Of a stretch of DNA of 57,772 nt, positions 27,058 to 34,889 are shown in pieces. Position 1 is the first letter of the stretch, and the number at the start of each line of letters is the position of its first letter. This DNA is from Flavobacteriaceae bacterium CP2B (lineage in GTDB: Bacteria; Bacteroidota; Bacteroidia; Flavobacteriales; Flavobacteriaceae). The position numbers were made by a program, and so were the translations under genes. Below the pieces are notes generated by a model. That model saw only the letters and a program-made list of their open reading frames with translations, was not told the origin of the DNA and ran no database searches. The stretch lies in the NCBI GenBank assembly GCA_001683825.1, contig LXTR01000025.1, positions 1 to 57,772 of the forward strand. Direction: 5' to 3'.

Positions 27058-27537
27058 CTAGAGCTCATTAAAGATAGTATGCATCAGTCGCTTTTTATCA
27101 TTGATGCTCTCTTCCAGGGAAATCATGGTTTCCGTACGGCTGATCCCATCGATATCGTCTATTTTAAAGATGATGTTTTTCGCGTGCGTGGTGTCTTTGG
27201 CCCTGATCTTACAAAAGATATTGAATTTTCCTGTTGTAATATGGGCCACCGTCACGTTGGGTATCTGGGCAAGGCGCTCCAAAACAAATTTGGTTTGGTG
27301 GGTCTTTTCAAGGAAAATCCCCACATAGGCGATAAAGGAATAGCCCAGTTTCACATAGTCCAGGGTGAGGGAAGAACCCATAATAATGCCAGCTTCCTCC
27401 ATCTTTTTCACACGGACGTGCACCGTCCCGGCTGAGATCAACAACTTCTTGGCAATGTCGGTAAACGGTGTCCTGGTGTTGTCGATCAACATATCCAGAA
27501 TTTGATGATCTATTTCATCCAGTTTAACTTTCCCCAT
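27058..27537 (-). CDS. Lrp/AsnC family transcriptional regulator
   Basis: A 159-residue feast-famine regulator. The helix-turn-helix is at about residues 8-60 (IDHQILDMLIDNTRTPFTDIAK) and the RAM ligand-binding domain fills residues about 70-150, including GIFLEKT and TGKFNIFCKI. Members bind amino acids and control amino acid metabolism or autoregulate. It is monocistronic and AT-rich DNA lies upstream (27538-27600), where a TATATTTT on its strand is a one-mismatch -7 element. The nearest amino acid genes are proline dehydrogenase and aroB, but no link can be claimed. Confidence 0.93.
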   Translation of the reverse strand: MGKVKLDEIDHQILDMLIDNTRTPFTDIAKKLLISAGTVHVRVKKMEEAGIIMGSSLTLDYVKLGYSFIAYVGIFLEKTHQTKFVLERLAQIPNVTVAHITTGKFNIFCKIRAKDTTHAKNIIFKIDDIDGISRTETMISLEESINDKKRLMHTIFNEL

Positions 27538-27644
27538 GGTGGTTAGTATTTTGGGCTAAAATATAAAATTCTAAAATTATGTAGCAGATTAATCCGAATA
27601 TTTTAACGGAAGTGAAAGTTTATTGGGTATTTCAACGAAAAAAC

Positions 27645-28778
27645 CTAATTAAGCAGATGATATAGTTCCCGCTGCTCTTGCACTTGTTTGCGCTCTGCGG
27701 CAATGCTGCCATCGTATGCCTGGTGCGCAAATTTATGCCGTAATAATCCAACTTCCTGCAGTTTTGGCATAAAATATATGTTGTTCCCCCTGAGTTCTTC
27801 GGTAAACTGTATTCCCACCCGGATTTCCTTTTCCCATTGGGGGTGGATCTGGTGCGCATTGGTTACAATAATATCCAGGAAGTTTTTCCCGTTTTCCGGG
27901 ATGGCGAGGTATTGTTCAACCCGGTAGGCCGCGAACTTTTCCCCGCCAAGGGTATCCAGGGCGGTGGCCAGTGCCTGGAAGACCAGCATCCTGGTTTGCT
28001 CCCGGGGGTAATCGCCCGGGTAGTGGCCCGCTTCAAACAACAGGGTAGGTGTCTGCAAGGCCTGGAAGGTGTCGCCCACACAATTCAGGTTAAAACTGTC
28101 ATCATAACGCCCCACCTGCCCCGGGATCAGCTCCTGAAGGCTTTTGTTGATGGCGGCAATCAGTTTCATGCTGTCGGCCCGGCTCCGTGAAACCGTCCGG
28201 GCTTCATCACAGGCGGGGGCCAGAAAGGAAAGGGTGGCCGGCTTCGGGCTCTTCCCCACGTTAAAGATGGTGCGCTGGTCGTGCAAATTAAAACAGAAAT
28301 GGGGCCGGAAGCGCTTGTAAACATCGTGTAGTGCCCGGCTCTCCGGCTGGCTCAGCAACTGGGCATCCCTGTTCAGGTCTACCCCATTGGCGTTGACGCG
28401 CGTATAGGCCCTTGCCCCGTCAGGGTTTAGCATCGGCAGGATGCAGAGGGTGCAGTGCTCCAGGATCCCGGCAGCGACATCGCCCCCGGCACCCAAAAAT
28501 CCCAACAGGTCTAACACCGCCTTGGTGGTCGTGGATTCATTCCCGTGCATCTGGGACCACATCAGCACCCGTTTGGCCCCCCTCCCCAGGAGCAACTGAT
28601 AGATCGGTTCGCCCAGCACGGAAGTACCCATGGCCTGCAACGGAAACCTGGGGGCCCATTGTTCAAGTACGGGCCGCACCATGTCCAGGTTCAGGTATCG
28701 GCCATAAACGCCCTTTTCCTGTATCGCTGCGTAAGTGGATGGGGAGACTTTCAAAACAATCCTTTTTGGTCCCCGCAA
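27645..28778 (-). CDS. M14 zinc carboxypeptidase
   Basis: A metallocarboxypeptidase of the M14 family, 377 residues, without a signal peptide. Zinc ligands are His78 and Glu81 in SQMHGNES, and His166 in FNLHDQR. The LNPDGARAYTRVNANGVDLNRD segment is the usual substrate-binding loop, and FEAGHYPG near residue 255 holds the likely catalytic Glu. The frame has no ATG before residue 33 (28682): it begins with TTG at 28778 or TTG at 28754, while conservation of the YGRYLNLD segment demands an upstream start. So it uses a non-ATG start or has lost its ATG. The C-terminal 90 residues form an extra domain of unknown role. Confidence 0.85.
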   Translation of the reverse strand: MRGPKRIVLKVSPSTYAAIQEKGVYGRYLNLDMVRPVLEQWAPRFPLQAMGTSVLGEPIYQLLLGRGAKRVLMWSQMHGNESTTTKAVLDLLGFLGAGGDVAAGILEHCTLCILPMLNPDGARAYTRVNANGVDLNRDAQLLSQPESRALHDVYKRFRPHFCFNLHDQRTIFNVGKSPKPATLSFLAPACDEARTVSRSRADSMKLIAAINKSLQELIPGQVGRYDDSFNLNCVGDTFQALQTPTLLFEAGHYPGDYPREQTRMLVFQALATALDTLGGEKFAAYRVEQYLAIPENGKNFLDIIVTNAHQIHPQWEKEIRVGIQFTEELRGNNIYFMPKLQEVGLLRHKFAHQAYDGSIAAERKQVQEQRELYHLLN

Positions 28779-28814
28779 AATTAGGGGAAAAAAAATTACC
28801 GGCCCACAGATAAA

Positions 28815-28884
28815 TGTTACATTTGTAAACAGTAAAAGGTCGCTTTAAGCCCCGGCTTTATCCGTTGTAATATACAATTGTAAC
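28815..28884. promoter_or_regulatory. candidate operator cluster upstream of XRE gene
   Basis: Several TTGTA half-sites cluster here. GTTACATTTGTAAAC lies at 28817-28831. TTGTA-ATA-TACAA is a perfect inverted repeat at 28865-28877, directly followed by TTGTAAC, so TACAATTGTA (28873-28882) is a second perfect palindrome. TACATTTG (28818-28825) fits the -7 consensus on the plus strand, 212 bases before the XRE start. The spacing suits binding by a dimeric regulator, most simply the XRE protein itself. Confidence 0.4.
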
Positions 28885-29036
28885 CGCATGGATAAAAAAT
28901 ATTAATACTTGTGCTTATTATTTTATTATTCAATGTTTTAAATACCTTTATATAAATATACTGTTTATGGTTTTTATGCCCGAATACCCGATATATTTTG
29001 GGTTGCCCCCTGCAGGTGACCGCAAACAACATTACA

Positions 29037-29411
29037 ATGGTAAACAGTGAAGCTTTTATCCGCCGATTGGAAAAAATACTGGAGCACTACGGCCTCACGG
29101 CAGCTGCATTTGCCGATAAGGTGGGCGTACAGCGATCGAGTATCTCACACCTGCTTAGCGGCAGGAACAAGCCCAGCCTCGATTTCGTCCTGAAAGTCAT
29201 CGGCACCTACCCCGAGGTGAACCTGTACTGGTTGCTGAATGGAAAAGGCCACTTCCCTGCCCCTGCAGAAGCACCGCACCAAAGCAGCGTTGAGACCGTG
29301 GCCAGGGCAACCGGGTCGGAAGCAGTTTCGGGAAAGCCCATAGAAAAGATCATTATTTTTTACAGGGACGGGAGTTTTGAAACCTATCATACAAACCTGC
29401 GGCAGAAATAA
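29037..29411 (+). CDS. XRE family transcriptional regulator
   Basis: A 124-residue DNA-binding protein, counted from ATG 29037 because the helix-turn-helix begins immediately after it. The HTH covers about residues 5-60 (LTAAAFADKVGVQRSSISHLLSG, with the recognition helix at RSSISHLL). The YWLLNGKGHF segment after it is typical of the flavobacterial members. The C-terminal part ends in KIIIFYRDGSFETY, possibly a dimer strand. The long AT-rich leader (28860-29036) with palindromic half-sites suggests autoregulation. It precedes the lipoprotein-TerC pair by 58 bases. Confidence 0.9.
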   Translation: MVNSEAFIRRLEKILEHYGLTAAAFADKVGVQRSSISHLLSGRNKPSLDFVLKVIGTYPEVNLYWLLNGKGHFPAPAEAPHQSSVETVARATGSEAVSGKPIEKIIIFYRDGSFETYHTNLRQK

Positions 29412-29469
29412 TTCATTTTCCCTTGCGGTTTCATTGGGAATCTTCGCGCCTATTTGGTTATTTTGCAGT

Positions 29470-29847
29470 ATGATTTACAAATACCTGCTGGCTTTGTTGA
29501 CTGCCCTGGGGCTCCTGGGCTGCTACAGCCCTGAACGGGACTGCCAGGCCTTTAGGAATGGCACTTTCAGCTTTTCTTCAGAAATTGACGGGGAGACCAA
29601 AACAACCACCTTTGTGCGGGAAGGGACCCTTGAGGTGGATTATTTCGAGGGAAAGGCCGACAGCGCAGAAGTGCGATGGATCAATGACTGCGAATACATC
29701 GTGAAGAAACTGCACCCCCGCAACGCTTCGGAGGAAAAATCAGTGCACATGAAAATCCTGTCGACCACGGCAGATTCCTACACCTTTGAGTACAACATCG
29801 TGGGTAGTTCCAACAAATCCCGGGGGACCGCCTTTAAAACCAAGTAA
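29470..29847 (+). CDS. small lipoprotein, unknown function
   Basis: A 125-residue exported lipoprotein from ATG 29470; the longer reading from 29377 runs through the XRE stop region and is unlikely. The lipobox is LGLLGC with Cys17, followed by YSPERDCQAF. The mature part is a small beta-rich domain (GTFSFSSEIDG, VDYFEGKADSAEVRWINDCEY, YNIVGSS). Related flavobacterial proteins are, in my memory, sometimes labelled DNA topoisomerase IV; this sequence has no topoisomerase feature, and the true subunits are at 32183-36749. The stop is three bases before the TerC start, so the two form an operon. A TTATTTTG ends five bases before this ATG, which would suggest a near-leaderless transcript. Confidence 0.82.
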   Translation: MIYKYLLALLTALGLLGCYSPERDCQAFRNGTFSFSSEIDGETKTTTFVREGTLEVDYFEGKADSAEVRWINDCEYIVKKLHPRNASEEKSVHMKILSTTADSYTFEYNIVGSSNKSRGTAFKTK

Positions 29848-29850
29848 CCT

Positions 29851-30660
29851 ATGTTTGATATCCTCACCAGCGCGGATGCCTGGGTGGCCTTGTTAACCCT
29901 TACGTTCCTGGAAATTGTGCTGGGCATAGACAACATCGTCTTTATTTCCATCGCGGCGAACAAACTCCCCAAAAAGGCCCAGCGCAAGGCCACGAATATC
30001 GGTTTACTGCTGGCAATGGTACAGCGAATCATCCTGCTCTTCGCGGTATCTTTCCTGATCGGGCTCCGGAACCCGTTCTATTACATCGAAACTTCCTGGA
30101 TGTCGGTAGGGGTTAGCGGACAGGCCCTGATCCTGTTTTTTGGAGGGCTCTTCCTTTTGTACAAAAGCACCTCGGAAATCCACGAAAAGGTGGAAATGCC
30201 GGAACATGATGAAAAATCCCTTCAGGCCAAACAAATTACCACCCTGCCCAAAGCCATCGTGCAGATCATTATTATCGACTTTATCTTCTCTATTGATTCC
30301 ATCCTTACCGCCGTAGGGATGACCAACGGCATTGGAAGCTCGCCAACCGATGCCCTGGTCCTGATGGTCATCGCGGTCGTCGTCTCTATAATTGTCATGA
30401 TGGTTTTTGCCAACCCTATCCGGGTATTCATCAACAAACACCCCTCCATGCAACTGCTGGCCTTGTCATTCCTGATCCTGATAGGGTTTATGCTGATTGC
30501 CGAAGCAGCCCATTTAAGCCACACCGAAATATTCGGGCAGGAGATCGGAGCCATCCCGAAAGGCTACCTGTATTTTGCGATTGCCTTTTCACTGCTGGTA
30601 GAATTCCTCAATATGCGGCTGCGGAAAAAGTTACCCAATATGGATACCCCGGAAGAATAA
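29851..30660 (+). CDS. TerC family integral membrane protein
   Basis: A 269-residue TerC/YgdQ-family membrane protein with about seven hydrophobic segments. The N-terminal FLEIVLGIDNIVFI and the middle IIDFIFSIDSILTAVGM each carry acidic residues inside a membrane segment, the family hallmark. Members are linked to manganese or calcium homeostasis and tellurite resistance. The C-terminus ends in a charged tail. It starts three bases after the lipoprotein stop. No metal-responsive regulator or riboswitch is visible upstream, so specificity is open. Confidence 0.92.
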   Translation: MFDILTSADAWVALLTLTFLEIVLGIDNIVFISIAANKLPKKAQRKATNIGLLLAMVQRIILLFAVSFLIGLRNPFYYIETSWMSVGVSGQALILFFGGLFLLYKSTSEIHEKVEMPEHDEKSLQAKQITTLPKAIVQIIIIDFIFSIDSILTAVGMTNGIGSSPTDALVLMVIAVVVSIIVMMVFANPIRVFINKHPSMQLLALSFLILIGFMLIAEAAHLSHTEIFGQEIGAIPKGYLYFAIAFSLLVEFLNMRLRKKLPNMDTPEE

Positions 30661-30676
30661 GCCTGGAATCCAGGGT

Positions 30677-31645
30677 TTAGGCCGCCCCTTTCCGGGCCCG
30701 GTCATATAACACCTTGGCCTCCTTTTGCCGGGCACGGGCAAACTCTCGCTGTTGCTGTTTCACGGTAAGGGTACTCCCGTCGGGGCTCCAGCCCGGAGGC
30801 CCGAAGATATACATGAGCCGGTCCGAAAACGTGTCGGCCTCCCTGACGTCTTTCCAGATATCCTTAAACTCGTGCGTTAGGATGACCACGGGGTTATAGG
30901 AATTGGGGGCGTGGATTACCCCGTATTCCACGTCAATTTCCTCATCAAACTCCTTCCAGGTACCAAAAAGCTTGTCAAAGATGTTCAAAAAGCCGCCATG
31001 GTTTTTATCGAGGTATTCAATGTTGCGGGCGTGGTGTACCTGGTGCATGGTATGCGTATTAAAGATCTTCTCCAGGAAGCCCAGCTTGGGCACATAGACC
31101 GAATGCAACTGAAACTGCCAGAGCGCTTCGATCCCCAGGCAAACCACCACCATTTCAGGCGGAAAGCCAATGGCAGGCATCCACATGTAAAACAAGGGCT
31201 TGTACAGGATGGTAAACCAGCCGTTCCGGATGGCGGTCCCCAGGTTGAAGTTGTCCGAGGAGTGGTGGACGATATGGGCCGCCCAAAGGATACGGACCTC
31301 GTGGTTGGCCCTGTGGAACCAGTAATACGTAAAATCATCCGCTAGCTGGCACAGCAACCAGATATACCAGGCATAGCCAAAGGAGTCATATCCCAATACA
31401 TTGGTCCGCTGCCCGTCTACCTCGGGATTAAAAAACTCGTAGGCAGATTCAAAAAGGAGGATGGCGAAAGCGACTTTGAACAGCGGGCCTATGATGGCAG
31501 AGCCCACGCCCATAAAGCCACTGGCAAACAAATCCTTCCATTCGTAAAGGTGGTCATCGCCATGGGTTTTGCTATACGTGAGTTCGAGGAGTATAAAGGC
31601 AATAAAAACAGGTACGCCGTAAACCAGCGGGTTGGTAAGATCCAT
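30677..31645 (-). CDS. fatty acid hydroxylase / sterol desaturase family membrane protein
   Basis: A di-iron membrane hydroxylase-type protein, 322 residues from ATG 31645; the longer frame from 31696 has an extra hydrophobic leader that is probably untranslated. Histidine clusters are FHRANHE, HIVHHSSDN and HTMHQVHHARN, which together supply the eight-histidine di-iron site. Members hydroxylate or desaturate lipids; in flavobacteria the natural substrate is unknown, though carotenoid or sphingolipid modification has been suggested for the family. A near-match -7 element (TATATTTA on the minus strand, 31664-31671) lies just upstream. A second member is at 51432. Confidence 0.88.
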   Translation of the reverse strand: MDLTNPLVYGVPVFIAFILLELTYSKTHGDDHLYEWKDLFASGFMGVGSAIIGPLFKVAFAILLFESAYEFFNPEVDGQRTNVLGYDSFGYAWYIWLLCQLADDFTYYWFHRANHEVRILWAAHIVHHSSDNFNLGTAIRNGWFTILYKPLFYMWMPAIGFPPEMVVVCLGIEALWQFQLHSVYVPKLGFLEKIFNTHTMHQVHHARNIEYLDKNHGGFLNIFDKLFGTWKEFDEEIDVEYGVIHAPNSYNPVVILTHEFKDIWKDVREADTFSDRLMYIFGPPGWSPDGSTLTVKQQQREFARARQKEAKVLYDRARKGAA

Positions 31646-31710
31646 AAAAAGTATATAAAATCGTAAATATAAGCTTAATAAAGGGAAGCCGGCCAAATAA
31701 AACCCCTCTT

Positions 31711-31733
31711 ATCGGAAATTCCTTTAATCCGAT
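31711..31733 (-). terminator. possible terminator after mscL
   Basis: ATCGGA and TCCGAT flank a short loop and are followed on the minus strand by GAGGGGTTTTATTTGG. The stem is six base pairs and the T-run is broken, so it is weak, but it sits 10 bases after the mscL stop. Confidence 0.3.
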
Positions 31734-31742
31734 CGGTTCCCG

Positions 31743-32177
31743 TCAGGAAGGTCGCCTGTCCCTGAGGAGCTGGTTCTGTTCTTTCATCAGCTCCTCCAGG
31801 CTGGAGAGCAATTCGATATTCTTAGGGGTCACTTCCTTGGTGTCTGAAGGGTCTTCGGCCCTCGCCCGCATCCGGTTCAGGAACCTGATCAGCAGGAAAA
31901 TGGCCAGGGCGATGATCATAAAATCAACCAGCACCTCGATCATTGCCCCATAGCCCAGGGCTATTTCCTCCCCACCTTCGGCTGCTTCTCGCAGGACCAA
32001 TTGCTTGTTCGCCAGGCTTACCCGGGAGGTCAGCAAGGATAAGGGGGGCATCAGGATCTTGCTTACCAGGGTGTTTACCACATTGCCAAAAGCGGTACCG
32101 ATAATGATTCCTACCGCCATATCAGTCATACTGCCCTTGATGGCGAAATTTTTAAACTCACTGATTATTTTGTTCAT
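31743..32177 (-). CDS. mscL: large-conductance mechanosensitive channel
   Basis: MscL opens under membrane tension to release solutes during osmotic downshock. The 144-residue protein has the N-terminal amphipathic helix (EFKNFAIKGS), the first membrane helix (MAVGIIIGTAFGNVVNTLVSKI), a periplasmic loop, the second helix (IEVLVDFMIIALAIFLLIRF) and a cytoplasmic bundle (ELLSSLEELMKEQNQLL). ATG 32177 is preferred; a GTG at 32183 overlaps the parC stop and is a possible alternative. The start is six bases from the parC stop, so it is translationally linked with a topoisomerase, an odd pairing in function but plausibly just operon extension. Confidence 0.95.
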   Translation of the reverse strand: MNKIISEFKNFAIKGSMTDMAVGIIIGTAFGNVVNTLVSKILMPPLSLLTSRVSLANKQLVLREAAEGGEEIALGYGAMIEVLVDFMIIALAIFLLIRFLNRMRARAEDPSDTKEVTPKNIELLSSLEELMKEQNQLLRDRRPS

Positions 32178-32182
32178 GTCCA

Positions 32183-34864
32183 CTAGGTTTCTTCTTCAAA
32201 CAGGGTGGTCTGCCCTTCACCGTCTTTTGCTTTGGGGTTGGGGGCCTCACCTTTTCCGGGGGTCCCGGCAGAAGCCGATTTCCCGGTGGCCTCCGGCTTA
32301 ATCGCTTCCTCGTCCACCACCTCTATTTCTTCGGCCTGCGGCTTTACCGGCTCTTCATAGGGCAGGGGGTCCAGCACAAGGATGTTTTTCACCTTCTCGG
32401 AAGTGAGCTGGTTGCCCTGGGCTTTGATCCCTTTTACGGCGATAAATTCCTCGATATCGATTTTTTGATTGGGTTTTGCGGGTTTCCCCCGTTGCTTGGC
32501 AAACTCCAGTTCGACCACCGGTCGCCAGTCGGCAAAAAAGTTTTCCAGGTAGGACTTGGGATGGTCGGAGATGATCTGTTCTTCCTTGTTTTCCTTTTCC
32601 ACCAGGAAGCGCTTGACGTAAAAGCGTTCCTTTTCCCCGTCAAAATAGATGGCAGAAAGCGGTTTTTCGGGCTTCCATTTTTCCAGGACCACCAGGTCGT
32701 CGTCAAAACGCATCGTCAGCTCCGGGATAGCCGTCTTCACCACCCCTTGCTGGTCTACCATCAACAACATGTCCTCACTGGTAAATTCCCCCAGCAATTG
32801 CCCCCTGTTGTCGACGTTCAGCCGCTGTACGGTATCGTCAAACCATATTTTCCGGGGCTTCAGGGTAGACAAGCCCTTTTCTTTAAGCTCCACGCGTTTC
32901 ACCGCGTATTTGGTCACGATATTCCCCTTGGCATTCCTCCCTTTGATGAGCACATCGGCAAAATCAAGGTCCCATTTGAGTTTTTTGATGTTCCCCTTTT
33001 GCCGGAGCAGGATGGTGACGATCTCTGCCTCCCCGTTGGGGTTGGCCGAGAAGTAGAGCACTGCCGAATTGGGTTTCCCGGCGGTGAGGTCGTACATCTT
33101 GTCGCGCGTTATAGAAGTGACATTAAACCGCTTCACATAGGTGGCTCCCCCTTTGCCGTCCCGGTAAATGAAATTGTAGATGGTGCGCCGGTCCTTTTTC
33201 TTGAATACCGCCACATGGATGATGTTTTTGCCCACAAAGGTCTTGGCATCTACCCGGGTGACCATCATTTCACCGTTTTGGGTGAATACGATGATATCGT
33301 CAATATCACTGCAATCCGTGACATATTCGTCCCTTTTGAGTGAAGTCCCCACAAATCCTTCTTCCCGGTTGACATACAGCTTGGTATTGCGGATGACCAC
33401 CTTGGTCGCTTCAATATCGTCAAAGATGCGGATCTCGGATTTGCGCTCCCTCCCCTTCCCGTATTTCTCCTTGAGGCTTTTAAAATAGGCAATGGCAAAG
33501 TCTACCAGATGCTGCAGGTGGTGTCTGGTCTCGGCAATCCTCCCCTCCAGGCTCTCTATATACTGCTGGGCCTTGTCCAGGTCGAACTTGGAAATACGCT
33601 TGATGCGAATCTCGGTCAGCCGGACGATATCTTCCTCGATCACAGGCCTTTTCAGGTGGGTGGTGTGGGGCTTAAGCCCCTTGCCAATCGCCTGTATGAC
33701 CCCCTCCCAGGTTTCTTCTTCCTCGATGTCCCGGTAGATGCGGTTCTCTATGAAAATGCGCTCCAGGGAGGCAAAATGCCACTGTTCCTCCAATTCCCCG
33801 AGCTGGATCTCAAGTTCCGCTTTAAGTAACTCTACCGTAAAGTCTGTAGATCGGCGAAGCATCTCTGACACGCCCACGAACAAGGGTTTGTTGTCTTCAA
33901 TGACGCACCCCAGGGGCGAGATGGACGACTCGCAGGCCGTAAAGGCGTACAAGGCGTCAATGGTCTTGTCCGGCGAAATATTCGGGGGAAGGTGCACCAG
34001 GATCTCCACTTCGGCCGCGGTATTGTCTTCGATTTTCTTGATTTTTATTTTCCCCTTGTCGTTGGCCTTCAGGATAGAATCTATTAAAGAAGCCGTATTG
34101 GTACCGTATGGTATTTCATTAATTACCAGGGTGTTCTTGTCTAGCTGGGAAATCTTTGCGCGCACCCGCACCTTGCCGCCCCGCAACCCGTCGTTGTAAT
34201 TCGTCACATCGATGATGCCCGCTGTGGGGAAATCGGGGTAAATGGTAAAACGCTTCCCTTTCAGGTGCTTGATGGAGGCATCTATCAGCTCGTTGAAGTT
34301 ATGGGGGAGAATTTTTGTAGAAAGGCCCACGGCTATCCCCTCGGCCCCTTGCGCCAGGAGCAACGGGAATTTTACCGGTAGGTTGACCGGTTCCTTCTTG
34401 CGGCCATCATAGGACAGCTGCCATTCCGTGATCTTGGGGCTGAACACCACTTCCAGGGCAAACTTGGACAGCCTCGCTTCTATATACCGGGAGGCCGCCG
34501 CCCCGTCTCCGGTGAGGATGTTCCCCCAGTTTCCCTGGGTATCTATGAGCAGTTCTTTCTGCCCCAGCTGCACCATGGCATCGGCAATACTGGCATCCCC
34601 GTGCGGGTGGTACTGCATGGTGTGCCCCACCACATTGGCCACCTTGTTGTACCGGCCGTCATCCAATTCCTTGAGCGCGTGCATGATCCGGCGCTGTACC
34701 GGCTTGAACCCGTCTTCTATGGCGGGTACCGCCCGCTCTAAAATAACATAAGAGGCATAATCCAGGAACCAGTCCTTGTACATTCCCGTGACCCTTGTAA
34801 GGCTGTCCTGGGAATGTTCCTGTGACGCTTCCTGTGCCCCGTTCACTTCCTCATTCTCTTCCAT
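32183..34864 (-). CDS. parC: DNA topoisomerase IV subunit A
   Basis: The ParC-type breakage-reunion subunit of a type II topoisomerase, 893 residues. The catalytic tyrosine is Tyr127 in AASRYIEARL; YHPHGDASIADAM precedes it. The winged helix and tower domains and the C-terminal beta-pinwheel repeats (for example NAKGNIVTKYAVKR) follow. The QRRGGKG GyrA box is not visible, which favours topoisomerase IV over gyrase. A strongly acidic, low-complexity tail fills about the last 60 residues, ending TTLFEEET. Its start is 25 bases after parE, so both subunits are made together for decatenation of sister chromosomes. Confidence 0.93.
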   Translation of the reverse strand: MEENEEVNGAQEASQEHSQDSLTRVTGMYKDWFLDYASYVILERAVPAIEDGFKPVQRRIMHALKELDDGRYNKVANVVGHTMQYHPHGDASIADAMVQLGQKELLIDTQGNWGNILTGDGAAASRYIEARLSKFALEVVFSPKITEWQLSYDGRKKEPVNLPVKFPLLLAQGAEGIAVGLSTKILPHNFNELIDASIKHLKGKRFTIYPDFPTAGIIDVTNYNDGLRGGKVRVRAKISQLDKNTLVINEIPYGTNTASLIDSILKANDKGKIKIKKIEDNTAAEVEILVHLPPNISPDKTIDALYAFTACESSISPLGCVIEDNKPLFVGVSEMLRRSTDFTVELLKAELEIQLGELEEQWHFASLERIFIENRIYRDIEEEETWEGVIQAIGKGLKPHTTHLKRPVIEEDIVRLTEIRIKRISKFDLDKAQQYIESLEGRIAETRHHLQHLVDFAIAYFKSLKEKYGKGRERKSEIRIFDDIEATKVVIRNTKLYVNREEGFVGTSLKRDEYVTDCSDIDDIIVFTQNGEMMVTRVDAKTFVGKNIIHVAVFKKKDRRTIYNFIYRDGKGGATYVKRFNVTSITRDKMYDLTAGKPNSAVLYFSANPNGEAEIVTILLRQKGNIKKLKWDLDFADVLIKGRNAKGNIVTKYAVKRVELKEKGLSTLKPRKIWFDDTVQRLNVDNRGQLLGEFTSEDMLLMVDQQGVVKTAIPELTMRFDDDLVVLEKWKPEKPLSAIYFDGEKERFYVKRFLVEKENKEEQIISDHPKSYLENFFADWRPVVELEFAKQRGKPAKPNQKIDIEEFIAVKGIKAQGNQLTSEKVKNILVLDPLPYEEPVKPQAEEIEVVDEEAIKPEATGKSASAGTPGKGEAPNPKAKDGEGQTTLFEEET

Positions 34865-34889
34865 AAAGAAAGAATCGTATTAGACTGGT

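Noticed and set aside
29470-29847. Topoisomerase-related lipoprotein
   Set aside because: It is a lipoprotein of 125 residues without any topoisomerase feature.
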